Shown here in pieces: positions 19,701 through 26,846 of a stretch of DNA of 64,000 bases. The stretch comes from Micromonospora lupini str. Lupac 08 (GTDB lineage: Bacteria; Actinomycetota; Actinomycetes; Mycobacteriales; Micromonosporaceae). A program made the position numbers and the translations under genes. Under the pieces are notes generated by a model. That model had not been told where the DNA came from. It did not search any database and saw only the letters and a list, made by a program, of their open reading frames with translations. The stretch covers positions 2,384,001-2,448,000 of the forward strand of contig NZ_HF570108.1 of assembly GCF_000297395.2 (NCBI RefSeq), read 5' to 3'. Positions within the stretch are counted from its first letter, which is position 1. Every line of letters starts with the position of its first letter.

Positions 19701-21673
19701 TGCTCGCGGACGTCACGGGAGAAGGTCACGCGGACGTCGTCGGCTTCGGCGACGCGGGCGTGTGGACGGCGTTGAGCACGTCCCGCGGCTCGTTCGCCGA
19801 CCCGCGGCTGGTCCTGGCGGACCTGGGTTACGAGTCCGGCTGGCGGGTCGAGAAGCACCCACGGCTGCTCGCCGATCTGACCAACTCCGGTGGCGCCGAC
19901 ATCGTCGCCTTCGGCAACGCGGGCGTCTATGTGGCGCTGAGCAACTCCGACGGCACCTTCAGCTTCACGCCGGTGCCCGTGGTCACCGACTTCGGGCACG
20001 ATGCGGGCAGCTGGCGGGTCGAGAAGCACCTCCGGTTCGCGGTGGACCTGACCGGTGACGGCTGCGCCGACATCGTCGGTTTCGGTGACGCCGGCGTCTC
20101 CGTCGCGCTGAACAACGGTGACGGCACGTTCGGGGCGGTGCAGTTCGTGTTGGCGGATCTGGGTTATGAGTCTGGTTGGCGGGTGGAGAAGCATGTTCGG
20201 GTGTTGGCGGATCTGACCGGTGATGGTTGTGCCGACATCGTGGCGTTCGGCGATGACGGCGTGTACGTGGCTCTCAGCCAGGGCGATGGCACGTTCGCGT
20301 TCACTCCGGTGCCGGCGATTCCTGATTTCGGGTATGACGCTGGTGGTTGGCGGGTGGAGAAGCATGTTCGGGTGTTGGCGGATCTGACCGGTGATGGTTG
20401 CGCCGACATCGTGGCGTTCGGCGACGACGGTGTGTGGGTCGCGTTGAACAACGGTGATGGCACGTTCGCGGGGCCGCGCTTCGTGTTGGCGGATCTGGGT
20501 TACGACTCTGGCTGGCGGGTCGAGAAGCACGTCCGGACGCTGGCGAACCTGACCGACGGCGGTGGCGCGGACATCGTCGCCTTCGGCAACGCCGGCGTCT
20601 ACACCGCCCTCGGCAACGGCGACGGCACGTTCGCCTTCACCCCCGTTCCCGCCGTCCCCGACTTTGGCTACGACTCCGACTGGCGGGTCGAGCAGCACCC
20701 GCGATTTCTTGCCGACGTGACAAGCGCCGGTCACGCCGACATCGTCGGTTTCGGCGACGCGGGCGTCCTCATCGCCGTCAACCGGGGCGACGGCACCTTC
20801 CCGCCGCGGCCACTGTTCGTCATTCCCAACTTCGGCGCGGGCGAGGGTGGGCCGTTCGAACAACAGGGGCCGTTCCTGCCCGACCCGAACGTCGGCATCG
20901 TCCAGGCGTCCGGGGGGCACAGCGGCACCGTGTTCGTCGTCGGCGGAGATGACGCGCGTCGGCTCTGGAAGTGGACCGACGGGATGCCCGCGTGGCAGCA
21001 GTTGGTGCCTGGTGGGGGAGCGGGGCAGGCTCGCCGGTTCTTCGTCGACCCGTACCGGCCCAGCCTGCTGTACGTGTTGGACCGCGAGCACGTCATCCGC
21101 TCCGACGACGGTGGCGTCACGTGGCGTGTCGACGCCAGCCTGGAACAGATGCTCACCTGTGGCGGCCGCATCGGCGCCGACCGTGACGAGGATGCCGACG
21201 GTCAGGGCGACCACTACGGCTCCATCCTCAGCGACATGCAGTTCGATCCCGTCAACCCGGGGCGTCGCTTCGCCGTCGGTCTCGCCGGTGCGTTCATGAC
21301 CACCGACGGCGTGGTCTGGACTCGTCTGCTCGACACGGGTGCCGTCCGTGGCCGGCCCGCCAACTGCTACTTCGACTGCGTCTCGAACCCTGCGGACCCG
21401 GCGCTGTACGTGTCGTTCGCGGGGCGGAGCATCATGCGGATCAGCGGCTTCGCGGTGACCGGCGCCGCGGCGGCGACAAGCGCGGCTCCCGCGGTTTTCG
21501 AGGACCATCAGCCGACTTCGTCTGACCTGCGACGGTCGTTGTTCCGCACGAGGGACGGGCAGATCGGCACGGCGCAGGCCATGCCGGACGAGCGCGTGCT
21601 GCTCACCTTCGACGACGGCCGGTCGATCGTCGTCGACGCGGACGAGATCACGCCGCACGACGACCGGCTCTGA
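16745..21673 (+). CDS. Giant BNR/Asp-box propeller protein with two inserted seven-repeat FG-GAP arrays
   Basis: 1642 residues, GTG start after CGGGAGG. The scaffold is a sialidase/VPS10-type BNR protein with Asp-box strands such as WVSEDGGESW, WRSSDRGANW, VSTDGGATF, FRSTDGGRNF, ASADGGRTW and RSDDGGVTW. Two blocks of FG-GAP/VCBS-like repeats (residues ~94-481 and ~978-1368) interrupt it. Each block has seven 55-57-residue repeats of the form WRVEKHxRxLADLTGDGxADIVxFG. Removing block 1 restores a continuous strand (SIAVAPDSA joins VVLALAQCDRES). There is no signal peptide or C-terminal anchor, which is odd for extracellular-type propellers. No sialidase catalytic set was identified; function unknown, possibly binding or scaffolding. 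Confidence 0.85.
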   Translation: MPTIKDVSPTRSNTPNRKSGQFTTGRMLSLDSSDDGQLVFAGSFSSNLWVSEDGGESWSQVERPEPGAGQFGVPGAMGGYCVTSIAVAPDSARWAVERNPRLLGEISADPGAGIVGFGDTGLWTATTRSDGTFTAPRLLSADFGTQAGGWQVDRHPRFVADLTGDGRADIVGFGDAGVWVARNNGDGTFGAVQFVLADLGYESGWRVEKHVRVLADLTGDGCADIVAFGDDGVYVALSQGDGTFAFTPVPAIPDFGYDAGGWRVEKHVRVLADLTGDGCADIVAFGDDGVWVALNNGDGTFAGPRFVLADLGYDSGWRVEKHVRTLANLTDGGGADIVAFGNDGVYVALGQGDGTFAFTPTPALAEFGNNAGGWRALRHPRLVADVTTLGHADIVGFGNAGVHLARNNGDGTFQPSQLVVRDFGYDSGWRVDKHPRFLVDVTGDGHADIVGFGDAGVYVSRASGTSFEPPRLVLPNFGAGAVVLALAQCDRESQDAGVWRSSDRGANWTRVHGFPRSTGQARLPGAGQLVWAPGTANLVYAAGGSSLAVSTDGGATFADVMPVPGGGFQPVNHVAVAATPPGALQPAIVYALASRKVFVSVDAGLTWVPDLGPVPATIGGATGLANAPNERVMVVSPRSPLEVFATADANLVPPELWRGDYTQFGQTNASRWTPVPLPDLRNQKQFSGNVFVAATQPGHGEVLFYGPQRAKVFAAPLDPASAADWHELDDGQHAHVDLHGIFLSPDFAATVQDGSYASTSGTVWMASDGGIFRSTDGGRNFHAAGSISTLSVVNIAGVAIPGRGPVISLNTGDNDGFASADGGRTWRPQDYGGGDNDCSFADPLRPSSMLVFTPRWDAQGRFATGGTGQTLAVYGAPPGELPDVTSSTRRQMIPGPSLRPGSTIWNATSGFVIRGYRPLVHDLPGDAPQPDDQVFIRFFGNFSSRDLGTFPNNLAVLLRARNLRDVTKRTDWDTPGGWRVDRHLRLLADVTGEGHADVVGFGDAGVWTALSTSRGSFADPRLVLADLGYESGWRVEKHPRLLADLTNSGGADIVAFGNAGVYVALSNSDGTFSFTPVPVVTDFGHDAGSWRVEKHLRFAVDLTGDGCADIVGFGDAGVSVALNNGDGTFGAVQFVLADLGYESGWRVEKHVRVLADLTGDGCADIVAFGDDGVYVALSQGDGTFAFTPVPAIPDFGYDAGGWRVEKHVRVLADLTGDGCADIVAFGDDGVWVALNNGDGTFAGPRFVLADLGYDSGWRVEKHVRTLANLTDGGGADIVAFGNAGVYTALGNGDGTFAFTPVPAVPDFGYDSDWRVEQHPRFLADVTSAGHADIVGFGDAGVLIAVNRGDGTFPPRPLFVIPNFGAGEGGPFEQQGPFLPDPNVGIVQASGGHSGTVFVVGGDDARRLWKWTDGMPAWQQLVPGGGAGQARRFFVDPYRPSLLYVLDREHVIRSDDGGVTWRVDASLEQMLTCGGRIGADRDEDADGQGDHYGSILSDMQFDPVNPGRRFAVGLAGAFMTTDGVVWTRLLDTGAVRGRPANCYFDCVSNPADPALYVSFAGRSIMRISGFAVTGAAAATSAAPAVFEDHQPTSSDLRRSLFRTRDGQIGTAQAMPDERVLLTFDDGRSIVVDADEITPHDDRL
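17024..18188 (+). repeat. FG-GAP/VCBS propeller array 1 (seven repeats)
   Basis: Seven tandem coding repeats of 55-57 codons, each starting with Trp and carrying DxTGDGxADIV(A/G)FG. Lengths alternate between forms ending LADLGYxSG and forms ending DFGYDAGG. The last repeat has a distinct cap, VLPNFGAG. Seven units equal a complete integrin-like propeller. Repeats 3 and 4 are nearly identical in DNA (offset 171 bp). Confidence 0.85.
17291..17771 (+). repeat. 481-bp perfect direct repeat, copy 1
   Basis: Identical base for base to 20111-20591 (offset 2820 bp, exactly 940 codons). It covers the second half of repeat 2, repeats 3 and 4, and half of repeat 5 of array 1. Much of it (about 17325-17690) uses T-ending codons such as GGT, GAT, TAT, CAT and GTT, unlike the GC3-saturated flanks. 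Confidence 0.97.
19676..20847 (+). repeat. FG-GAP/VCBS propeller array 2 (seven repeats)
   Basis: Second block of seven 55-57-codon repeats, starting WRVDRHLRLLADV and ending with the same type of cap (VIPNFGAG). It is preceded by TKRTDWDTPGG and followed by EGGPFEQQGPFLPDPN of the BNR scaffold. Its repeats 4-6 correspond to repeats 3-5 of array 1, so the identical DNA sits one repeat out of register between arrays. Confidence 0.85.
20111..20591 (+). repeat. 481-bp perfect direct repeat, copy 2
   Basis: Same sequence as 17291-17771. Divergence begins abruptly at both ends (17290/20110 and 17772/20592) although the flanking repeats are homologous. This is the signature of recent gene conversion or segmental copying. 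Confidence 0.97.
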
Positions 21674-21745
21674 CGCCCGACGGGCTCTGGCGACCGGCTC
21701 TGACCACCGGCCGGCTCTGGCGACCCGCTCTGACGCCCGGCCCGG
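21661..21745. repeat. Tandem copies of the 3' end of the propeller gene
   Basis: 30-bp units start at 21661, 21691 and 21721 (the last incomplete). Each begins CGACC(G/C)GCTCTGAC and carries a second GGCTCTGG half-unit. The first contains the last codons and the stop (DRL-TGA); the others lie entirely after it. Beyond them, to 21895, I see no gene. Confidence 0.75.
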
Positions 21746-21895
21746 AATCGACCGTCACGGCGGGCGGGCGTGACTTCGTGGATGGCCGAAGCGCCCGTCT
21801 CTGCCCCCGCCGTGGAGGGCGGGGGCAGAGACGGCGATGGGCTGTGGCGAGCCGCCCGTCCGGGTCGCTGGCTGGACCCGGACGGGAGGCGGCGA

Positions 21896-22540
21896 TCAGG
21901 CGGCGGTGGACCAGATCGCGCGGAAGGCGGCGGCCTCGCCGGAGAGCCAGCGTTCGATGTGCTCGGGCTTGGCGTCGGTGGGCATGCGGTGGGCCTGGCC
22001 ACGTCGGACGTCGACCAGGACGGGTTCGGCGTGCGGGAGCACCGCGTCCATGTGTCGGGCCATCAGGTGCAGGGTGGCGAGCACCGACTCCTCGCTCGGT
22101 GGGGCCTCGTCGAAGTGCAGGCGGACCGCGTCGGCGTGGCCGTCGGCGTGGCGTACCCCGAAGTGAGGGTTGATCTTGACGGGTAGGTCGCCCAGCATGG
22201 CCAGGGCGTCGCGGGTCTGGGCGAGGTCGACGGCGGCCGGGTCGCCGAGGGAGTGCAGCCAGGCCGTGGCGCCGGGCACCAGCGCCTGGTAGAGCGGACG
22301 CCAGCGCGGCTTGACGATGTCGACCACCCCGGTCAGGTGGGTGCCGCCGGTGTGGAAGGCGATGTCGGCCTTGAGTGCCTTGACGAACTGGCCGTGCGGG
22401 TTGAAGCCGGAGCGGCTGGCCCGCTGCTTGCGCAGGCCACCCACGAAGGTCGCCTTGGTGGGGCCGGTGCGGTCGACGTAGCGGGTGAAACCGAGCAGCG
22501 TTGCGTAGGGGGTGAGAGGCGTGGAGGCGGGAGCGGTCAC
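21896..22540 (-). CDS. Conserved-looking protein of unknown function
   Basis: 214 residues, start GTG 22540 with GGGAGGA upstream. I do not recognise a family. It is soluble, with no signal or membrane segment. Features are a basic stretch GGLRKQRASRSGFNPHGQFVKALKADIAFH, a region rich in His (GTHLTGVVDIVKPRW, INPHFGVRHADGHADAVRLHF) and a C-terminal helical part ending WLSGEAAAFRAIWS. Codon use is normal for the window. An AT-rich palindrome (22581-22602) lies 41 bp upstream, so it is probably a regulated single-gene unit. It ends facing the tail of the propeller gene. Confidence 0.7.
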   Translation of the reverse strand: MTAPASTPLTPYATLLGFTRYVDRTGPTKATFVGGLRKQRASRSGFNPHGQFVKALKADIAFHTGGTHLTGVVDIVKPRWRPLYQALVPGATAWLHSLGDPAAVDLAQTRDALAMLGDLPVKINPHFGVRHADGHADAVRLHFDEAPPSEESVLATLHLMARHMDAVLPHAEPVLVDVRRGQAHRMPTDAKPEHIERWLSGEAAAFRAIWSTAA

Positions 22541-22580
22541 GGGCGTCCTCCCTAGTCGTAATCCTGCAGGTCAGGAACTC

Positions 22581-22602
22581 GATTAGTACATACATTCTAA
22601 TC
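22581..22602. promoter_or_regulatory. Operator-like inverted repeat upstream of the unknown gene
   Basis: GATTAG, 10 nt, CTAATC in an AT-rich island inside very GC-rich DNA. On the minus strand it contains TACTAA and ATGTATG-like stretches that could serve as a -10. It probably binds a regulator encoded elsewhere, since no regulator gene adjoins it. Confidence 0.5.
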
Positions 22603-22647
22603 GACACCTCTGACATCGCCCAGCGAAAACGGGGGTGCGGAAAAGGC

Positions 22648-22688
22648 GACAAAGGGGGCCGTCCGCAGTGCGGACGACCCCCTTTGTC
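22648..22688 (-). terminator. Hairpin terminator after the DUF3516 helicase
   Basis: Arms GACAAAGGGGG + GTCCGCA and TGCGGAC + CCCCCTTTGTC, with one 2-nt internal mismatch and a single-base apex, lie 10 bp past the helicase stop. On the minus strand the stem begins GACAAAGGGGG. Confidence 0.85.
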
Positions 22689-22698
22689 GGGAGGACTG

Positions 22699-25212
22699 TC
22701 AGAGCTGGCCGACGTCCGTGATCCGGACGACCGCCGCCCCGACCTCGTCCGAGGCGACGAGGTCGATCTCGGCGCTGATGCCCCAGTCGTGGTCGCCGTC
22801 CGGGTCGTCGAAGATCTGCCGGACCGTCCACCGCTCCCGGCCCTGCTCGATCATCAGCAGCGCCGGGCCGCGGGCGTCGGGACCAACCCCGATCGAGTCG
22901 TACGCCTCGAAGTACGGCGCGAGGGCGTCGGCCCACGCGTCGTAGTCCCAGCCGTCCTCGGCGTCCAACTCGGCGAGCAGGTCCCAGCGGCGCAGCGCGG
23001 CCAGCTCGACGCGGCGGAACAGCGCGTTGCGCACCAGCACCCGGAACGCCCGCGCGTTGCGGGTCACCGCCGGCGGTCGGTCGGTCAGCGCGGCGTGCGC
23101 CTGGGCCACCTCGGCCACGTCGGACGGGTTGCGCAGCCGCTCCCACTCGTCGATGAGGCTGGAGTCGACCTGGCGGACCAGCTCGCCGAGCCACTCGATG
23201 AGGTCGATCAGCTCCTCGGTCTTGGCGTCCTCGGGCACGGTCTGGCGCAGCGTCTTGTACGCGTCGGCCAGATAGCGCAGGACCAGGCCCTCCGAGCGGG
23301 TCAGCCCGTAGAACTGCACGTACTCGGTGAAGGTCATGGCCCGCTCGTACATGTCGCGGACGACGGCCTTGGGGGAGAGCTGGTGGTCGGCGACCCACGG
23401 GTGGCCCTGCCGGTACATCTCGTACGCGGCCTCCAGCAGCTCCGCGAGGGGCTTCGGGTGGGTCACCTCGTCGAGCAGCTCGAGGCGGGCCTCGTACTCG
23501 ATGCCCTCTGCCTTCATCGCGGCGACCGCCTCGCCGCGGGCCTTGAACTGCTGCGCGGACAGGATCTGCCGGGGGTCGTCGAGGATCGACTCGATCACGC
23601 TCAGCACGTCGAGGGCGTACGACGGGGACTCGGCGTCGAGCAGTTCGATGGTGGCCAGGGCGAGGGGGGAGAGTGGCTGGTTGAGCGCGAAGTCGAGCTG
23701 GAGGTCGACGGTGAGCCGGATCCGCCGGCCCGTCTCGTCCGGCTCGGGCAGCTCCTCGACGACCCCGCCGGCCCGCAGCGCCCGGTAGATGGCGATGGCC
23801 CGGCGGATGTGCCGGCGCTGGGCGGCCGGCTCCTCGTGGTTGTCGGTGAGCAGGTGCCGCATCGCGGTGAACGCGTCCCCGGGCCGGCCGATGACGTTGA
23901 GCAGCATCGAGTGGCTGACCTGGAAGCTGGAGGTCAGCGGCTCCGGCTCGGCGTCGACGAGTCGGTCGAAGGTGGGCTGGCCCCAGCCGATCGAGCCCTC
24001 CGGCGGCTTCTTGCGGACCACCTTGCGCCGCTTCTTCGGGTCGTCGCCGGCCTTGGCGAGGGCCTTCTCGTTGTCGATGACGTGCTCGGGTGCCTGCACC
24101 ACGACCCGGCCGATGGTGTCGTAGCCGGCCCGACCGGCCCGCCCGGCGATCTGGTGGAACTCCCGGTTCTTGAGCAGCCGGGTACGGACCCCGTCGTACT
24201 TGGACAGGCCGGTGAACAGCACCGTCCGGATCGGCACGTTGATGCCGACGCCGAGGGTGTCGGTGCCGCAGATGACCTTGAGCAGGCCAGCCTGGGCGAG
24301 GGTCTCCACCAGGCGGCGGTACTTGGGCAGCATGCCGGCGTGGTGCACGCCGATGCCGTGGCGGACCAGCCGGGACAGCGTCTTGCCGAAGCCGGAGGTG
24401 AATCGGAAGCCGCCGATCGCCTGGGCGATCATGTCCTTCTCGGCCCGGGTGCAGACGTTGACGCTCATCAGCGCCTGGGCGCGTTCCAGCGCGGCGGCCT
24501 GGGTGAAGTGCACGACGTACACCGGGGCCTGCTTGGTCTCCAGCAGCTCTTCCAGGGTCTCGTGCAGCGGCGTCATGGCGTACGAGAAGATGAGCGGGAC
24601 CGGCCGCTCCGCCGTGCGCACGACGGCGGTGGGCCGTCCGGTGCGTCGGGTCAGGTCGTCGACGAACCGGGTGGTGTCCCCCAGGGTGGCGGACATCAGG
24701 ATGAACTGGGCCTGCGGCAGCTCGATGATCGGCACCTGCCAGGCCCAGCCCCGGTCGGGCTCGGCGTAGAAGTGGAACTCGTCCATGATCACCTGGCCGA
24801 CGTCGGCCTTCGTGCCCTCGCGCAGCGCCAGGTTGGCCAGGATCTCCGCCGTGCAGCAGATGATCGGGGCGTCGGCGTTGACGCTGGCGTCGCCGGTGAG
24901 CATGCCGACGTTCTCGGCGCCGAAGACCTCGCAGAGCGCGAAGAACTTCTCCGACACCAGGGCCTTGATCGGCGCGGTGTAGAAGGTCGTCCGGCTGTCC
25001 GCGAGGGCGGCGAAGTGCGCAGCGATCGCCACCAGGCTCTTGCCGGAGCCGGTGGGCGTGTTCATGATCAGGTTGGCGCCGGAGACGATCTCGATGACCG
25101 CCTCCTCCTGATGGGGATAGAGGTCGAGGCCGCGCTCCTTCGCCCAACCGGCGAACGCGTCGAAGAGGGTGTCGGGGTCGGCGCTTGTCGGCAGCGCGGC
25201 GGTGAGCGTCAT
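22699..25212 (-). CDS. DEAD/DEAH-box (Ski2-like) helicase with DUF3516 domain
   Basis: 837 residues. Walker A TPTGSGKSLVAIAA, motif Ia TAPIKALVSEKF, motif II DEFH (VIMDEFHFYAE), motif III SATLGD, motif V TDTLGVGINVPI and motif VI HQIAGRAGRAGY show a superfamily 2 helicase of the Ski2/Mtr4 kind. A basic insert (KKRRKVVRKKPP) and the long helical C-terminal DUF3516 region complete the family length. It probably acts in RNA turnover. ATG 25212; a strong hairpin follows. The closest neighbour, trmB, reads the same way 76 bp upstream. Confidence 0.9.
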   Translation of the reverse strand: MTLTAALPTSADPDTLFDAFAGWAKERGLDLYPHQEEAVIEIVSGANLIMNTPTGSGKSLVAIAAHFAALADSRTTFYTAPIKALVSEKFFALCEVFGAENVGMLTGDASVNADAPIICCTAEILANLALREGTKADVGQVIMDEFHFYAEPDRGWAWQVPIIELPQAQFILMSATLGDTTRFVDDLTRRTGRPTAVVRTAERPVPLIFSYAMTPLHETLEELLETKQAPVYVVHFTQAAALERAQALMSVNVCTRAEKDMIAQAIGGFRFTSGFGKTLSRLVRHGIGVHHAGMLPKYRRLVETLAQAGLLKVICGTDTLGVGINVPIRTVLFTGLSKYDGVRTRLLKNREFHQIAGRAGRAGYDTIGRVVVQAPEHVIDNEKALAKAGDDPKKRRKVVRKKPPEGSIGWGQPTFDRLVDAEPEPLTSSFQVSHSMLLNVIGRPGDAFTAMRHLLTDNHEEPAAQRRHIRRAIAIYRALRAGGVVEELPEPDETGRRIRLTVDLQLDFALNQPLSPLALATIELLDAESPSYALDVLSVIESILDDPRQILSAQQFKARGEAVAAMKAEGIEYEARLELLDEVTHPKPLAELLEAAYEMYRQGHPWVADHQLSPKAVVRDMYERAMTFTEYVQFYGLTRSEGLVLRYLADAYKTLRQTVPEDAKTEELIDLIEWLGELVRQVDSSLIDEWERLRNPSDVAEVAQAHAALTDRPPAVTRNARAFRVLVRNALFRRVELAALRRWDLLAELDAEDGWDYDAWADALAPYFEAYDSIGVGPDARGPALLMIEQGRERWTVRQIFDDPDGDHDWGISAEIDLVASDEVGAAVVRITDVGQL

Positions 25213-25288
25213 ATCCCGTCCATGGTGCCTGGATCATGCCCCCGCGCGCCAACCCGGCCTCCGCCGGGCACCCGTCCGGGCCGGCTCG

Positions 25289-25990
25289 TCACCGTCGGCG
25301 GTAGATCAGGTCGGCGACCGGCCGGCCGGCGGTGATCGCCCGCCGCTCGAACTTCGTCACCGGGCGGTGCGCCGGACGCGGCGCGATACCGCCGTACGCG
25401 TCGACCAGCCCCGGGTCCGCGTCCAGGGTCTCCCGCATCGCCTCGGCGTACTCGGCCCAGTCGGTCGCGCAGTGCAGCGTCCCGCCGGGGACCAGCCGGG
25501 AGCGCAGCAGCGCCACGTGCGCCGGCTGGATGATCCGCCGCTTGTGGTGGCGGGACTTCGGCCAGGGGTCGGGAAAGAAGATGTGTACGGCGTCCAGGAC
25601 GCCCTCCGGCAGGCCGCTGACCAGCTCCAACGCGTCGCCCTGGGCCACCCGCACGTTGCCGAGGCCACCGCGGTCCGCCAGGTCGAGCAGGTTCGCGATT
25701 CCCGGCGTGTGCACCTCGACCGCCAGATAATCTCGATCCGGGTCGGCGGCGGCCATCACGGCGGTGCTGTCGCCCATGCCCGAGCCGATCTCCAGCACCA
25801 CCGGGGCCCGGCGGCCGAACAGGGCGGCCAGGTCGACCGGCTCGCCCGACACGTCGAGGCCGTAGGACGACCAGAGCCGCTCCAGCGCATCGGTCTGGCG
25901 ACCGCTCATCCGGCCCCGGCGGGGGTGGAAGGTGCGGATCGGCCGGCCCGCGGGCGGGACGGCGGCGGGGTCAGGGTCGGTGATGGTCAC
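25289..25990 (-). CDS. trmB: tRNA (guanine-N7-)-methyltransferase
   Basis: 233 residues. Makes m7G46 in the variable loop of tRNA using S-adenosylmethionine. The SAM motif is VLEIGSGMGDSTAVMA, followed by the acidic EVHTPG and the family hallmark FFPDPWPKSRHHKRRI, then TLHCATDWAEYAEAM. The frame is open to 26122, but the natural start is GTG 25990 (VTITDPDPAAV), with TACGCT 9 nt upstream. It is divergent from the signal-peptide gene at 26124. Confidence 0.93.
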   Translation of the reverse strand: MTITDPDPAAVPPAGRPIRTFHPRRGRMSGRQTDALERLWSSYGLDVSGEPVDLAALFGRRAPVVLEIGSGMGDSTAVMAAADPDRDYLAVEVHTPGIANLLDLADRGGLGNVRVAQGDALELVSGLPEGVLDAVHIFFPDPWPKSRHHKRRIIQPAHVALLRSRLVPGGTLHCATDWAEYAEAMRETLDADPGLVDAYGGIAPRPAHRPVTKFERRAITAGRPVADLIYRRR

Positions 25991-26123
25991 AGCGACCCGA
26001 GCGTACGCGACGTCGTCGGCGGATCGGATGTGATGTGCGACCGGGAATGAGAGGATCGATCTGGTACGGCAGGCCGGGCGGTCCGCTGCCCGGCGCGGTC
26101 CGACGGCGTCGAGAGGGGGCATC

Positions 26124-26846
26124 GTGGCAGTGACCCGCGGCGGCGTGACCCTGTCGGTGGTGACCGTGCTCGCCGGTCCCCTGCTGGCAGCCTCCCCCGC
26201 ACACGCCGCGCCCGCGCCCGTCGCCCGCCCGCTCGTGCTCGTCGCGCCGGCGCCCGTCGCCGGCCCGCTCGTGTTCGCCGGGCCCGCGCCCGTCGCCGGC
26301 CCGCTCGTGTTCGCCGGGCCCGCGCCCGTCGCCGGCCCGCTCGTGTTCGCCGCGCCGGCGCCCGGGGGGCAGCCCGAGAGTCAGCCCGGCGGCAGCCAAC
26401 CCCAGCCCGCTCCGGCGGTGGACGTCTTCGTCGAGGTGAGCCCCAGCACCGTGCAGCCCGGCTACCTGGTCGGCATCCGGGCCAGCTGTCGGGACAACTC
26501 GGTGGGCGCCACAGTCGTCTCCGACGCGTTCGGCGCCGTCGGCGTGCAACCGCAGCGCGGCGTGCTCACCGCCGCGCCGATGGTGCGCGAGCGCACCCGC
26601 CCCGGCAACTACCGGGTCAAGTTGGAGTGCCGCGACGGCGAGACCGCGTCGACAATGCTCCAGGTGGTCAAGAAGGTGCCGTCCCAGCCCAGTCGAGGCC
26701 CGGCCACCGGGTTCGGTGGCGGGGCCGGGGGGATGACCGGCAAGCTGCTGCTGCCCGGCGGCGCGGCGCTGACCATCACCGGGCTGATCCTCGCCGTGGT
26801 GGCGCTGCGTCGGCCACGTACCGTCCATGGCGTCACGCGCCGCTGA
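26124..26846 (+). CDS. Exported membrane-anchored protein with 12-residue repeats, next to sortase
   Basis: 240 residues, GTG start with GAGAGGGGG upstream. A signal peptide ends near SPAHA. Four tandem 12-residue repeats (PAPVAGPLVFAG type) follow, then a Pro/Gln linker, a small Ig-like or beta domain with two Cys (VSPSTVQPGYLVGIRASC, RVKLECRDGE), a Gly-rich linker, and a C-terminal helix with a basic tail (RRPRTVHGVTRR). The tail layout is that of a sortase substrate, but instead of LPXTG it has LLLPGGAALT. It is followed directly by, and overlaps, the class F sortase gene, so it may be that enzyme's substrate. Confidence 0.75.
   Translation: MAVTRGGVTLSVVTVLAGPLLAASPAHAAPAPVARPLVLVAPAPVAGPLVFAGPAPVAGPLVFAGPAPVAGPLVFAAPAPGGQPESQPGGSQPQPAPAVDVFVEVSPSTVQPGYLVGIRASCRDNSVGATVVSDAFGAVGVQPQRGVLTAAPMVRERTRPGNYRVKLECRDGETASTMLQVVKKVPSQPSRGPATGFGGGAGGMTGKLLLPGGAALTITGLILAVVALRRPRTVHGVTRR
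26214..26357 (+). repeat. Four 36-bp coding tandem repeats
   Basis: Units start at 26214, 26250, 26286 and 26322. Units 2 and 3 are identical and 1 and 4 are slightly diverged. Each encodes a Pro/Ala/Val-rich 12-mer just after the signal peptide. Copy number probably varies between strains. Confidence 0.9.

Noticed and set aside
17024..20847. Regularly spaced repeats that could be taken for a CRISPR or satellite
   Set aside because: The period is 165/171 bp, in frame, with no short repeat-spacer structure and no cas genes. They are protein repeats.
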